Shown in pieces: positions 46,122 to 59,218 of a stretch of DNA of 64,000 nucleotides (positions within the stretch are counted from its first letter, which is position 1; every line of letters starts with the position of its first letter). Origin of the DNA: Ampullaceana balthica (lineage: Eukaryota; Mollusca; Gastropoda; Lymnaeidae). The notes under the pieces are model-generated. The model saw only the letters and a list, made by a program, of their open reading frames with translations. It was not told the origin of the DNA and searched no databases. Position numbers and translations under genes: made by a program. The DNA is taken from positions 190,424-254,423 of the forward strand of contig CALYLW010000208.1 of the NCBI GenBank assembly GCA_944989445.1. The letters are read 5' to 3'.

Positions 46122-48439
46122 TACAAGAATTTTAAATTCCTTAGCTCATTTGATTTAATAAAATATGTTTAAAAAATGTTTAATAATGTGTAAACAAATC
46201 AAATTATTATCTTGAAAGGTTAATTAATGTTATTTTTCTGAAGTAATGAGGAGATATCATTTGTCCATTACATAATGTGAGTGAATTCTCTTTGAGACAC
46301 TCAAGCAAACAAATGTTCCAATAGTCTCATATGGTGGTTTTCTTGGTTAGGCTCATCCAAGCCTCATATGGTGGTTTTCTTGGTTAGGCTCCTCCAGCCT
46401 CATAGCAGTAGTGTTATGATAGCCTTAAGTATCACTACTGGGCTTCTTTGGACTTTCTAAAACTTGTTGGTGTTTGGTGAGCTTCACTGCCAACATGAGG
46501 ATTGCAGTCAAGTTACTGCAGTAGATTGTATGGGGAAGCAAGGGATTTTATAGAGAAACTTTTTAACTGATATAACACTGTAACTGTCAGAAAAGACTAA
46601 ACTCATCCTGGTGTACACAATCTGTAGATTCCACTTTGCATGGATGCTTTTTATAACCCATTGTTAGCATTAGTTTTCACAATCTGTTTAACCTGCTATT
46701 ATTAGTAGCCTTGCCATTAAAATATGTAACCCACTATTATTATTATTGGCATTGTTTTCCAGCATCTCTTCAGCCCAGTTTTCATCTCTCAAATGTTGAG
46801 GTTTGGTGGGTGTCTGTGTGGGGCTCTCTTATTGGTGAAGTTTACCAACAAACTAAATAACACCTTTTTTAATGCTCATGGTTATTGTTTCTTAAAGGAA
46901 AGCTTTTAAAATGTTTGGTTATGGTATAAGACAGTTACAATAATGAAATATCTAACCAAACCAAGTTAAACGTCAATACTATCTTTTTCTTGATGTAAAT
47001 ATTACTTCTGCTGCTTAAAACTTTTTATTTTATAATTTATAATCCTAAATCAGGAAATGAATGTGCATTATCTTTTTTTGTTTTAGTCAAATCTAACATG
47101 GTTTATTAGAATACATATACACAAATAAAATAAAGATTATTTCTAGTTTGTATTTCATCTGTAATATTAAAAATATCATGTACATGAAATTTGTAATGCC
47201 ATATTTTTAAATTTTTTTATTTGAAGACTCTGGCAGTTTTTCACAGCACTTAATAATAATCTGTGCTCATTGTGATAGCATAATATCTACGTCAGCACTC
47301 AATTCTTCCCAGTTTTAGTTAAGTGGTTGAGGTCATTGAAATCTGATTTATCCTCCTATTTATTCCAAATTAATATTTTCCCATAACTTGAGTTGACCAA
47401 TGAAAATATTAAACCTGCAATATCTTTGTTGTGTGCTAGCTTAAGTAATTACAGTAAAGTTAAGGTTTGCAGCTTCAGAGCAAGACATAATTTGTGTGTG
47501 TGGATTTCTTTTGTTATCTTTCAAGTTGAGGATGAATATTTCTTTTGAAGTGTTTTTTTACATGCTCAACACACCCTGACTGACATTCTATACTATTTTT
47601 AAAGAAAAATATCTTCTGTTTTTTAAAATGTTTTTACACTTCCTCTAAGACTACCGTCCTTTAACTGAGGTGCAATCGTTTTAAATGACTGCACTCCAAA
47701 AGACTATTTTTTCTGTGTCCATCAATGGTGTCAGAAAGGATTGTGAGGAAGATTGCTTCCCTATAATGGGACACCTTTTGAAATAAGCTATTTCAAATAA
47801 ACTGGGGCAGATCTTACTTTCCATGCAGTTAGTCTGTGAGTTATTTTTGGTTTATTCACACACTCAGAGAGGATCTATAGAAATGAAAAGAACATTTATT
47901 AATAAGTAAATTACTCTTTTAGTCCCGATGGTATAAAGAGTAAAAATGACATAAATATTAATACAAATTAAAATAAAATAATTGTGAACTCAGGTTGTTT
48001 GTACTGAAACTTAAAAAACGTGACTGCAGATTTTAACAAAATTAACTTCAGCTGTTTGTGACAAGATCAAAACTTTTTTTTATCAACTTTTTATAGATAC
48101 CTTTACATCGTTAAAAAAATAATAATTTTATATCATATTCTCATTTATTATATTTTTCTTAGTTGTAAAAATATTTCTAGTTTCTAGGGATTAAGATTTG
48201 TGAAAACATTTTTTTCACATATCCTCAAAGGTCAAGGAATTTTATCATGAATTTGTGTGCTTAGACTTATGGCTATGATTGATAAATTGAACTAAAGAAT
48301 GATATTTACAAAAATTTTCCATACATTCTATTTTGTTATGTAAATTGTAAAGACTCTTCATTACAAAATTATTAAATGGATAGTAATTTGTAATTAAAGG
48401 AATTTTCATAAAACTATTTTGTTGCTTTTAGTGTGTGAA
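46122..48439. other. AT-rich intergenic sequence
   Basis: No gene seen in over 2.3 kb. It could include alternative 3' UTR of WDR53 or introns of another gene. Confidence 0.5.
46326..46399. repeat. 37-bp direct duplication
   Basis: CTCATATGGTGGTTTTCTTG starts at 46326 and 46363. Confidence 0.9.
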
Positions 48440-50145
48440 GGAAGAACTAATGTCTTCTATCTTAGGAAGAACTAATGTCTTTTATCATAGGAAGAACTAA
48501 TGTCTTCTTTCTTAGGAAGAACTAATGTCTTCTATCTTAGGAAGAACTAATGTCTTTTATCATAGGAAGAACTAATGTCTTCTTTCATAGGAAGAACTAA
48601 TGTCTTTTATCATAGGAAGAACTAATGTCTTCTTTCTTAGGAAGAACTAATGTCTTCTATCTTAGGAAGAACTAATGTCTTCTATCTTAGGAAGAACTAA
48701 TGTCTTCTTTCTTAGGAAGAACTAATGTCTTCTTTCTTAGGAAGAACTAATGTCTTTTATCATAGGAAGAACTAATGTCTTCTTTCTTAGGAAGAACTAA
48801 TGTCTTTTATCATAGGAAGAACTAATGTCTTCTATCTTAGGAAGAACTAATGTCTTCTTTCTTAGGAAGAACTAATGTCTTCTTTCTTAGGAAGAACTAA
48901 TGTCTTCTTTCTTAGGAAGAACTAATGTCTTTTATCAGGAAGAACTAATGTCTTTTATCAGGAAGAACTAATGTCTTTTATCATAGGAAGAACTAATGTA
49001 TTCTTTCTTAGTAAGAACTAATGTCTTTTATCATAGGAAGAACTAATGTCTTCTTTCTTAGGAAGAACTAATGTCTTCTATCTTAGGAAGAACTAATGTC
49101 TTTTATCATAGGAAGAACTAATGTCTTCTTTCTTAGGAAGAACTAATGTCTTCTTTCTTAGGAAGAACTAATGTCTTTTATCAGGAAGAACTAATGTCTT
49201 TTATCAGGAAGAACTAATGTCTTCTTTCTTAGGAAGAACTAATGTCTTTTATCAGGAAGAACTAATGTCTTTTATCAGGAAGAACTAATGTCTTTTATCA
49301 GGAAGAACTAATGTCTTTTATCAGGAAGAACTAATGTCTCCTTACATGGGAAGAACTAATGTCTTTTATCATAGGAAGAACTAATGTCTCCTTTATCATA
49401 GGAAGAACTAATGTCTCCTTACATGGGAAGAACTAATGTCTCCTTACATGGGAAGAACTAATGTCTCCTTACATGGGAAGAACTAATGTCTCCTTACATG
49501 GGAAGAACTAATGTCTCCTTACATGGGAAGAACTAATGTCTCCTTACATGGGAAGAACTAATGTCTCCTTACATGGGAAGAACTAATGTCTCCTTACATG
49601 GGAAGAACTAATGTCTCCTTACATGGGAAGAACTAATGTCTCCTTACATGGGAAGAACTAATGTCTCCTTACATGGGAAGAACTAATGTCTCCTTACATG
49701 GGAATAACTAATGTCTCCTTACATGGGAATAACTAATGTCTCCTTACATGGGAAGAACTAATGTCTCCTTACATGGGAAGAACTAATGTCTCCTTACATG
49801 GGAAGAACTAATGTCTCCTTACATGGGAAGAACTAATGTCTCCTTACATGGGAAGAACTAATGTCTCCTTACATGGGAAGAACTAATGTCTCCTTACATG
49901 GGAAGAACTAATGTCTCCTTACATGGGAAGAACTAATGTCTCCTTACATGGGAAGAACTAATGTCTCCTTACATGGGAAAAACTAATATCTCCTTACATG
50001 GGAAGAACTAATGTCTCCTTACATGGGAAGAACTAATGTCTCCTTACATGGGAAGAACTAATGTCTCCTTACATGGGAAGAACTAATGTCTCCTTACATG
50101 GGAAGAACTAATGTCTCCTTACATGGGAAGAACTAATGTTTTCCA
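48440..50145. repeat. 23-25-bp minisatellite, about 70 copies, two-part array
   Basis: All units carry GGAAGAACTAATGTCT. In the left half (to about 49330) the remainder is TCTTTCTTA, TCTATCTTA, TTTATCATA or TTTATCA, mixed. In the right half it is CCTTACAT almost without variation. Confidence 0.95.
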
Positions 50146-50149
50146 TCAT

Positions 50150-51350
50150 AGTTATTACAAAAGTTCCCTCTAAAGACTTTTTGTTTTGTTTGAAAAATAA
50201 TAAATTGTGTGCAAGCGTTTACACCATTTTGTGTTTGCGCAAAAATCTACATAACTAAATACAATATGCACATACGGCAATCAAACCTTTATAGTTTGAC
50301 TTAACTTAAATGAATTTAAATAACAAAATATAATCAGAAATGTTGCAATGATTCCATCAAATGGATGTTTAATTTCTATTGTTTATCCATTCAAGCAGCT
50401 AAACTCCAACAGACCCACTACCAACCACCTCAAATAATTTTTAAAAGTACTTGATGTCTGTCAATGCAATATCTTTTTTGTAACTCTTCTAACCTAGTTT
50501 TAGGTTTTTACATTGATGATGTTCTCTAAATTCAATCCATGTTCACAATGAAGGTTGGATGTTAGAAATGTAGCAGATTTTATATCCATCAGGATGACTA
50601 ATGTTCTGTTATTTTTTTTTAAATGTAAAATCAAACCAGATCTTTGAAACTCAGCATCAAATCTCTATCTCAAAATTTTTCAGTAAGTAAAAAACCTCAA
50701 TTAACGACAGTGTAATTTTAAAACCTTGAGTTTTGGCTGAATTTCATCATATTTTTTAAAAGAATGTCTTATTCCTGGACACTATTGCTAAAAAAAAATT
50801 TTGTACCTAAATTTCACTACAACAGAATGAGAACACAAATTGTGTAAAATCAATTAATATAGGGACATAGTGTATAAACAGAGTACAATATGTCTATAAC
50901 GTATCTAGTTATCCTTGTCTAAACTTGCTAATATGAGCCTTCAATTGGATAGCCACGTAGCTAAAAGGGAACGTTGGTAATAAAGTTATAAGCTATATTT
51001 AGATAACCAGTTTCCTTATTTAAATTGCCAAAATGAGTTGTGTGCTTGTTTTTGTTTGTGCAAGGGAAAGAAACGTTCATTGACTTATTTGCAAATTTAA
51101 ATTTGGTTTCTTCCCTTTGAAAAATAAAACCTAATTTCCCACTATTGACTTTTTGCTGTCACACACACGATTTAACGTACATTCTTTAATAGACTTCAAA
51201 TTGCTTAAATACACCTTCAAGTAGACGGAACGCTTGTTACAGACATTATATTTTTAAAATTCTACCAATGGTGAGTTTTTACTTAACTGTATCACTCCAA
51301 ACCCTAGGCATGTAGTACTAACTAATAACAGAAACAGAGGGCAGTTAAAA
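50150..51350. other. AT-rich, no recognised gene
   Basis: No coding or repeat structure I can name. Confidence 0.5.
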
Positions 51351-51369
51351 AACCAGTTTGTGGGGAAAA

Positions 51370-51579
51370 TGACGTCATCATGCTTGAACCCGGAAACAGT
51401 TGTTCTTCATTGGGGAAAGAAAAAGCAGTCGAGCCTGCAATTTGATAAATAATATTCCCTGTGTAAGGGTGTGACCCTCACCGCTAGTGTATTTTCCTGT
51501 GCTACAAGATTTGCCTGCAGTTATTATCGCTGGTCAGTCTCAAATAATGGAGGATAGTATCTAATTTCCTAGTTTCGAG
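51370..51579 (+). promoter_or_regulatory. Candidate promoter and non-coding first exon
   Basis: TGACGTCA at 51370-51377 is followed by CCCGGAAAC, and 200 bp on by TTTCGAG|GTAAGC, a consensus splice donor at 51580. The segment is GC-richer than its surroundings. It could be the start of a + strand gene whose coding exons lie past 64000. Confidence 0.3.
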
Positions 51580-52182
51580 GTAAGCAATGATTTGAGTTAA
51601 TTTTTAGATTTAGTTTCTTTTGCATTAAATTTAAAACAAATACAATGTTATTTGTAAGATTTGATTTTAGTCGCCTAGGCTTAAATACTTAATCTTAAAT
51701 CTGAGTGACTCAGTATCAGTACACCGTACACCTGTCAGTGTCAGTCTTGTCTTTTTCCCCTCCCCGCCCTCCCCCTTCCTTTACTTTTACACTCACACAC
51801 TAGCGCATACTTACTCAAACTCAATCTGGTCTAATCAAACTACAGTTTTTGTATACAAATTAAATTACTAATAAGTAATACCGTTAATACGGTAGCAAAA
51901 ATTAAGATGTATAGTAGGGCCTAAGCCTAATAATGTATAGAATATACAAGGGCCTAAATCCTAATAATGTCATGTCATAATTATTAATTATCATAAAACT
52001 CAAGACTCATAATAAATAAGTCATAAGATTTTAATTTTATTACATTATTAAGATGCTTGAAATTGAAATAAACTGATACAAATATATAATATAAAGTAAA
52101 GGAACTTATGAATTAACTAATTTTATGCAAGTAACAATGTGAGTAAAGTGAATTGTTGGTATTGAATTGACAACAAACCTAA

Positions 52183-52469
52183 GTGGTGGTCGAGTGGCAG
52201 CGCACTGGACTGTCGTACCGATGGTAACGGGTTCGAATCCGTGTGAAGGCAAGGGTTTGTTCCCGGGGCCCAGGGCGTCCCTGAGTCACCCCGCTCCGAA
52301 TGGGTACCTAACACTACATGTAGTTAGGCGGCTGGGTAATGTGTGGAACCCACAAAGCTGTGGCCTTTTGAACGCTGCATCACTTGCCAACAGATCATCT
52401 GTCATGGTCTGTGGACGCAACTATCTTCTGCATAGAAGGAGCGTCTGTAAAGATAAGATAAGATAAGAA
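52183..52469 (+). mobile_element. tRNA-derived SINE, full length
   Basis: The head has an A box (GTGGTCGAGTGGCAGCGC) and a perfect B box (GGTTCGAATCC) 35 bp later, so RNA polymerase III could transcribe it. The body holds CCCCGCTCCGAATGGGTACC and TACATGTAGTTAGGCGGCTG. The 3' end CTTCTGCATAGAAGGAGCGT CTGTAA followed by (GATAA)n is nearly that of the CR1-like LINE at 21640-26850, implying that LINE mobilises it. A head-to-tail relative is at 34914-35143. Confidence 0.9.
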
Positions 52470-52997
52470 GTATTTGTTTTGATAGAATTATAGTGTTTTT
52501 TGTTGTTTTTTATTGTTCTGTTTTTTATTTTCGTAGCTTATACTTATAAAACATTAAATAGTCTATTTAAGTTTAAGTTACAATTTCATATAAGTTTGCT
52601 GCATTTATTGGCCTGTAAATATTGCAGTGTAGGAACTGTAGAGTATTAACTAATTTATAAAAAGTTACTTTGTCTTGTCCATGTAAATGTAACCATTATC
52701 ATCTACAATGTAACAAATCATATTTGAAATGTAATCAAGAAGATATTCAAACAGTCTACAGTATAAAGTATAAAATAGAGGTGGGGCAGGGTGTACATAT
52801 GTCCTGGAGGGGGGGGGGCAATTTAAAGGGGTGCCAAAATGAGGCTTACAACATCACATAATAAGTAAACTAGGGTAAGATATTAATTTAATTTTTAGAT
52901 TTAGTTTCTTTTGCATTAAGTTATAGTTTGTCCACCAGACGCAAAATATCCTAGCACCCAAAATATCCTAGCACGCACGCCTCTGGTGTTACATATA

Positions 52998-53303
52998 TTC
53001 TAGATATACATCTAAATAGTAGATATATATTTAAATAGTAGATATTTATTTAAATAGTAGATATATATTTAAATAGTGGATATATATTTAAATAGTAGAT
53101 ATATATTTAAATAGTAGATATATATTTAAATAGTAGATATATATTTAAATGGTAGATATATATTTAAATGGTAGATATATATTTAAATGGTAGATATATA
53201 TTTAAATGGTAGATATATATTTAAATAGTAGATATATATTTAAATAGTAGATATATATTTAAATGGTAGATATATATTTAAATAGTAAATATATATTTAA
53301 AAT
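52998..53303. repeat. 19-bp AT-rich minisatellite, about 16 copies
   Basis: TAGTAGATATATATTTAAA units with an A/G variant (TGGTAG). Confidence 0.95.
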
Positions 53304-53591
53304 GTCCATTGTGAGTTATAACTATAACTACTAAATTAGAGCCCATAAAGTGGCTGTATCATATATAATATATTATTATTATGATATATCCCACTTGTCA
53401 ATAAATTGTGAATAAAGGCAATTTTCTAATAGAAATAATGACATAAATTAACTTTGGAAGCTAGAAATTTAAAAGAATATTCCTTTAATCCATAACAAAT
53501 CAAGACGATTTTTCAAATGAAATGTATTTAAATAATGCTGTCTAAACTTATAGGATTGTGCATTTAGATAAAAGCTTGAGGCTAGCTGTTA

Positions 53592-53777
53592 ACAGATAGC
53601 TCTTAAATAGCTCTTAATTGATCAATGAGTTCAAACACGTCAAACATCTGTTTACAGATAGCTCTTAAATAGCTCTTAATTGATCAATGAGTTCAAACAC
53701 GTCAAACATCTGTTTACAGATAGCTCTTAAATAGCTCTTAATTGATCAATGAGTTCAAACACGTCAAACATCTGTTT
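53592..53777. repeat. 62-bp tandem repeat, 3 copies
   Basis: ACAGATAGCTCTTAAATAGC begins at 53592, 53654 and 53716; copies are nearly identical. Confidence 0.95.
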
Positions 53778-54055
53778 TAAGTTGTTTTAAGAAGATCCCA
53801 TTATGTGTAAGTTATGTTAATTCCTTAGGTAGTATGAACTGAAATTCTGCAATGTTATTATTTCATGAATGGCTCTTTGTTACTGGCATTTACTTTCTTT
53901 ATGTGGTACCGAAAATAGAATTAACTTAACAATAATAAGAAACACATGCTGTCGCTGTTTAGTGACACACAGTTAAAGTAAAACGAAAAGTATTTATTTA
54001 ATTGACCAATGGTCCTCAACGTCAAGTGTATTTGATGGAGGATAGTGTTGTAGAG

Positions 54056-54233
54056 CAGTGCTTCTCAAAGTGGTGGTCCGCGGACCGGTGCTGGTCCGTG
54101 GACCACCCGATGACGGTCTGCAGGAAAGGACACTTCGCTACCACTTCAGTACAGGGAAAATAGTTCACCGGTCCCTGGTGCAGTGGAAAAAATTCCTGCC
54201 GGTCCGCAATTCTAAGAAGTTTGAGAAGCACTG
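54056..54233. mobile_element. hAT MITE, 178 bp, 8-bp target duplication
   Basis: CAGTGCTTCTCAAAGTGGTG at the left and GTTTGAGAAGCACTG at the right, flanked by TTGTAGAG at 54048-54055 and 54234-54241. GGTCCGCGGACC palindromes lie inside. The short open frames on both strands have no other support. Confidence 0.95.
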
Positions 54234-54249
54234 TTGTAGAGGATGTTTC

Positions 54250-56040
54250 AATCTGTATGGAGGGTCCAGCTATCAGCTGTTATGACCCCGCTTACAATTC
54301 TTGCAGGAAGCTCTCTCTACATAAGGGCATCGCCATACAGTTTGTAGAGGATAAAATCAGGAATTCTTTCAGAGCTTGGTGATAATATTGATTAAAACTG
54401 ATGTCATTTTTATGGCGCCACCCCTCCCCCGCCCCCATCTTGCCAGCTGCCTTTACCTTTTCTCACTTCCACCACCTGTATTTCAATAACAATCCACTTT
54501 TCACATATTTCATCCTTGGGCAAGTATCCATAATAGCTTGTTGCACAGTGCAGTAGTAAGTTGTAAACCATCTCTTTTAATGACAACGCGAAGTCACATT
54601 TTAATATTAGGGGGTCATCATTGAAATATTCCTACCAGTAGATGACCTGAATGACCTGATTGAGTTGAAATGACGGTTTTGGTTGGGGGGGGGTGTTAGG
54701 GGGTAAAAAAAAGTAGAAGTGAATGTTTGAAATTATCTTTTTCATAATATTTGTTAAGGTATTGATAGACATCAGCCCCACCCCCAACCTTACCTCCTAC
54801 CCCTCCCATATTTTACGATGGTATCTGTACAAGTATTGATAGACATCACCCCCCCCCCATTACCTCTACCATGGTATTTGTGAAGGTATTGACTGTTGTT
54901 AGACATCGTCCACCCAACCAATTATTAACACAGTAACTATTTCAGATGTGTCCGTTAAACCGTTTTGAGCCAGCTGATTGATTTCGTTGTTTGGGTCTGA
55001 GAAAGGGGGAAGTAGTATCGATTCGATGACGTCCACTGTATGGGGGAGGTTATCTTGATCCGTGTCTGACATTTAAAACACTAGAATATTTAAACCTGAA
55101 GTGTACAGTGGGTTGCTTCCCTTCACAAATTTGTCTCAGCTTATATGCACGTTGATTTGTAATGGAGTTATGTGGTTGATGTTGTGCATATTGCAGCATA
55201 TGTGTGTGTGTGTGTGGGGAGGGGGCTATTTGTCGACCTATGGCCATTCATGGCATGCGAGGACGTGGCTGAGTGATGGTCGAAACCATTGAAATAGCCC
55301 TTCTACTTGCCGGACCTTTGGTCTGTATCACCCTATATAACCATATAAATTATAGTATAGTGGTAGTGTAGTTTAATATTACTTTAGTCATGCATGCTTC
55401 TCTATGCTTTAAATCACCAGGCTGTGTTCAAGTACAGGGCAGAAGACTGACGTTGAATATGATTTGGCAGATATTTTCATCATTCATTGATGATATCTTT
55501 CCGTCCCTATTATAGGCACAGCATCATGTGATCAAATGAAGGTCTTAAAGCCCGCCTAGCGTCCCTTGACGTTGTATGGGTCTAGAAATTGTCTAATAAA
55601 TGTAACTATAGGTCCTCCCAGGGTTCGGGTCCCAGTAAAATACGGTCCCTTATACCATTGTCAAATAAACGAAACTATAGGCCTTCCCAGGATGGGGTCC
55701 CAACCCAAGTATAACACGGTCTCTACTTTAACGTCCAACGTGAAAACATGTGTCCAATAAATTAAAGATTTAAAAATGTTATTTTATGCATGTGTTTTGA
55801 AGACTTTAATTCATGTAGGGAGCCTTTCTAGATCAGCCACACGCGGGTCCTACAGCTAGTACATAATAAAACACAGTTTGAGATTTGTGTTTGATTGAGA
55901 CCAAAGTTTGACTTCAAATTTAAAGGATTCTTCTCACTTAAAAAAATTCCAACTGTGTGTGCGCCTATCCCTGTGTTATGTCAAGTGTTCACTTGTTGTC
56001 ATTCGCTGGAGGGGGGGGGGCAACTCAACTATGCTTGATT
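54250..56040. other. Non-coding, with poly-C/poly-G tracts
   Basis: Several C8-10 and G8-10 tracts (54848, 54685, 56011). A 2-copy block of about 70 bp (TAAATGTAACTATAGGTCCT at 55596, diverged copy at 55665) is present. No gene seen. Confidence 0.5.
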
Positions 56041-56760
56041 TTCAGGGTGTATGGTGTTCAATGAACTTGTCACAGTGTTACCTGTTGGTGAAACAAGGTG
56101 TTGAATTAACTTTTCACGATGTTATCTGAAGGTGAACCATAGTGTTAATTGAACTTGCTACGATTTTACTAGTTGGTGAAACATGGTGTTTGATCTTGTC
56201 ATAATGTTACCTGTTGGGGTGGTGAAACATGGTGTTTGATCTTGTCATAATGTTACCTGTTGGGGTGGTGAAACTTGGTGTTTGATCTTGTCATAATGTT
56301 ACCTGTTGGGGTGGTGAAACTTGGTGTTTGATCTTGTCATAATGTTACCTGTTGGGGTGGTGAAACTTGGTGCTTGATCTTGTCATAATGTTACCTGTTG
56401 GGGTGGTGAAACATGGTGTTTGAACTTGTCATAATGTTACCTGTTGGGGTGGTGAAACTTGGTGCTTGATCTTGTCATAATGTTACCTGTTGGGGTGGTG
56501 AAACATGGTGCTTGATCTTGTCATAATGTTACCTGTTGGGGTGGTGAAACTTGGTGTTTGATCTTGTCATAATGTTACCTGTTGGGGTGGTGAAACTTGG
56601 TGCTTGATCTTGTCATAATGTTACCTGTTGGGGTGGTGAAACTTGGTGCTTGATCTTGTCATAATGTTACCTGTTGGGGTGGTGAAACTTGGTGCTTGAT
56701 CTTGTCATAATGTTACTTGTTGGGGTGGTGAAACTTGGTGCTTGAAAAACTTGTTGGGAT
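56040..56760. repeat. 46-bp minisatellite, about 13 copies with degenerate left edge
   Basis: Units contain CTTGTCATAATGTTACCTGT and GGTGGTGAAACTTGGTG. Left of 56190 the units are diverged (CAGTGTTACCTGTTGGTGAA, CGATGTTATCTGAAGGTGAA), the usual decay at an array edge. Confidence 0.95.
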
Positions 56761-56769
56761 GTTACCTAT

Positions 56770-58712
56770 TGGTGAAACTTTGTGCTACATGACCAAGTCA
56801 TGATGTTACCTGTAAACTTGGCGCTACATGACCTAGTCATGATGTTACCTGTAAACTTTGTGCTACATGACCTAGTCATGGTGTTACCTGTAAACTTTGT
56901 GCTACATGACCTAGTCATGATGTTACCTGTAAACTTTGTGCTACATGACCAAGTCATGACGTTACCTGTAAACTTTGTGCTACATGACCAAGTCATGACG
57001 TTACCTGTAAACTTTGTGCTACATAACCAAGTCATGACGTTACCTGTAAACTTTGTGCTACATGACCTAGTCATGACGTTACCTGTAAACTTGGTGCTAC
57101 ATGACCTAGTCATGATGTTACCTGTAAACTTGGCGCTACATGACCTAGTCATGATGTTACCTGTAAACTTTGTGCTACATGACCAAGTCATGATGTTACC
57201 TGTAAACTTGGTGCTACATGACCTAGTCATGATGTTACCGGTAAACTTTGTGCTACATGACCAAGTCATGACGTTACCTGTAAACTTTGTGCTACATGAC
57301 CAAGTCATGACGTTACCTGTAAACTTTGTGCTACATGACCAAGTCATGACGTTACCTGTAAACTTTGTGCTACATGACCTAGTCATGACGTTACCTGTAA
57401 ACTTGGCGCTACATGACCTAGTCATGATGTTACCTGTAAACTTGGTGCTACATGACCAAGTCATGATGTTACCTGTAAACTTGGTGCTACATGACCTAGT
57501 CATGATGTTACCTGTAAACTTGGCGCTACATGACCTAGTCATGATGTTACCTGTAAACTTTGTGCTACATGACCTAGTCATGACGTTACCTGTAAACTTT
57601 GTGCTACATGACCAAGTCATGATGTTACCTGTAAACTTGGCGCTACATGACCTAGTCATGATGTTACCTGTAAACTTGGTGCTACATGACCTAGTCATGA
57701 CGTTACCTGTAAACTTGGTGCTACATGACCTAGTCATGACGTTACCTGTAAACTTTGTGCTACATGACCAAGTCATGACGTTACCTGTAAACTTTGTGCT
57801 ACATGACTAAGTCATGACGTTACCTGTAAACTTTGTGCTACATGACCTAGTCATGACGTTACCTGTAAACTTGGCGCTACATGACCTAGTCATGATGTTA
57901 CCTGTAAACTTGGTGCTACATGACCAAGTCATGATGTTACCTGTAAACTTGGTGCTACATGACCTAGTCATGATGTTACCTGTAAACTTGGCGCTACATG
58001 ACCTAGTCATGATGTTACCTGTAAACTTGGTGCTGCATGACCAAGTCATGATGTTACCTGTAAACTTGGCGCTACATGACCTAGTCATGATGTTACCTGT
58101 AAAGTTGGTGCTACATGACCTAGTCATGACGTTACCTGTAATTTTGGTGCTACATGACCTAGTCATGATGTTACCTGTAAACTTTGTGCTACATGACCAA
58201 GTCATGATGTTACCTGTAAACTTGGTGCTACATGACCTAGTCATGATGTTACCTGTAAACTTTGTGCTACATGACCAAGTCATGATGTTACCTGTAAACT
58301 TGGTGCTACATGACCTAGTCATGATGTTACCTGTAAACTTGGTGCTACATGACCAAGTCATGATGTTACCTGTAAACTTTGTGCTACATGACCAAGTCAT
58401 GATGTTACCTGTAAACTTTGTGCTACATGACCTAGTCATGATGTTACCTGTAAACTTGGTGCTACATGACCAAGTCATGATGCTATCTGTAAACTTGGTG
58501 CTACATGACCTAGTCATGATGTTACCTGTAAACTTGGTGCTACATGACCAAGTCATGATGCTACCTGTAAACTTGGTGCTACATGACCTAGTCATGGTGT
58601 TACCTGTAAACTTTGTGCTACATGACCTAGTCATGATGTTACCTGTAAACTTTGTGCTACATGACCTAGTCATGATGTTACCTGTAAACTTTGTGCTACA
58701 TGACCTAGTCAG
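56770..58712. repeat. 39-bp satellite, about 50 copies
   Basis: Units contain GCTACATGACCTAGTCATGA and TGTTACCTGTAAACTT with C/A, G/T and A/G alternatives. With a 39-bp (13-codon) period, both strands stay open for up to 340 codons, but the peptides are simple repeats with no other gene signal. CATGAC-3 nt-GTCATG is a perfect inverted repeat in every unit. Confidence 0.97.
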
Positions 58713-58814
58713 GATTAGTCGTAATGGCGAATCGTGCCTTACATACTTTCGGCTCTATTTAACCAAGTGCAAGCCAATATATGTGTTCATTAATATTGAC
58801 TTTTCCCCCGCATA

Positions 58815-59210
58815 AATCAACTTTAATTACCAGTGTTATAATATTTTACCATTCCAGCGGTTATGGTAATTGGACATACTTGACATAAATCTCGGTCGAT
58901 GGATGATTGTTTCAATTAGATTAGTAGACCAGATCAGTCTGTTTGTTTTTACAGTGACCTTAAAAAATTAATAAGAAAATAGCCCACCAGGTCACTGTAT
59001 AAAAAAGTCATGTTACATTTACTGCAATCAGAAGAAAAAAATATAATAAAAATAAAGATTTCTCATTAAAGTAAGGACCAGAAGTTGAATCTTGACTGAA
59101 AGTCAGATTGATAGATAATCGTGCTTCGCGATAATCTTTGTAAAAGAAGTTTTAAATGTTCAGTAACCCCCTCAAATGTATATAGTTTTTTGGTGCAACC
59201 CACTGCTACA
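58815..59210. other. AT-rich spacer between arrays
   Basis: No gene or repeat seen. Confidence 0.5.
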
Positions 59211-59218
59211 TCATGTCT

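Noticed and set aside
56766..58815. Four open frames of 288-342 codons on both strands
   Set aside because: 39-bp repeat divisible by three, open on both strands over the same bases; peptides are simple repeats.
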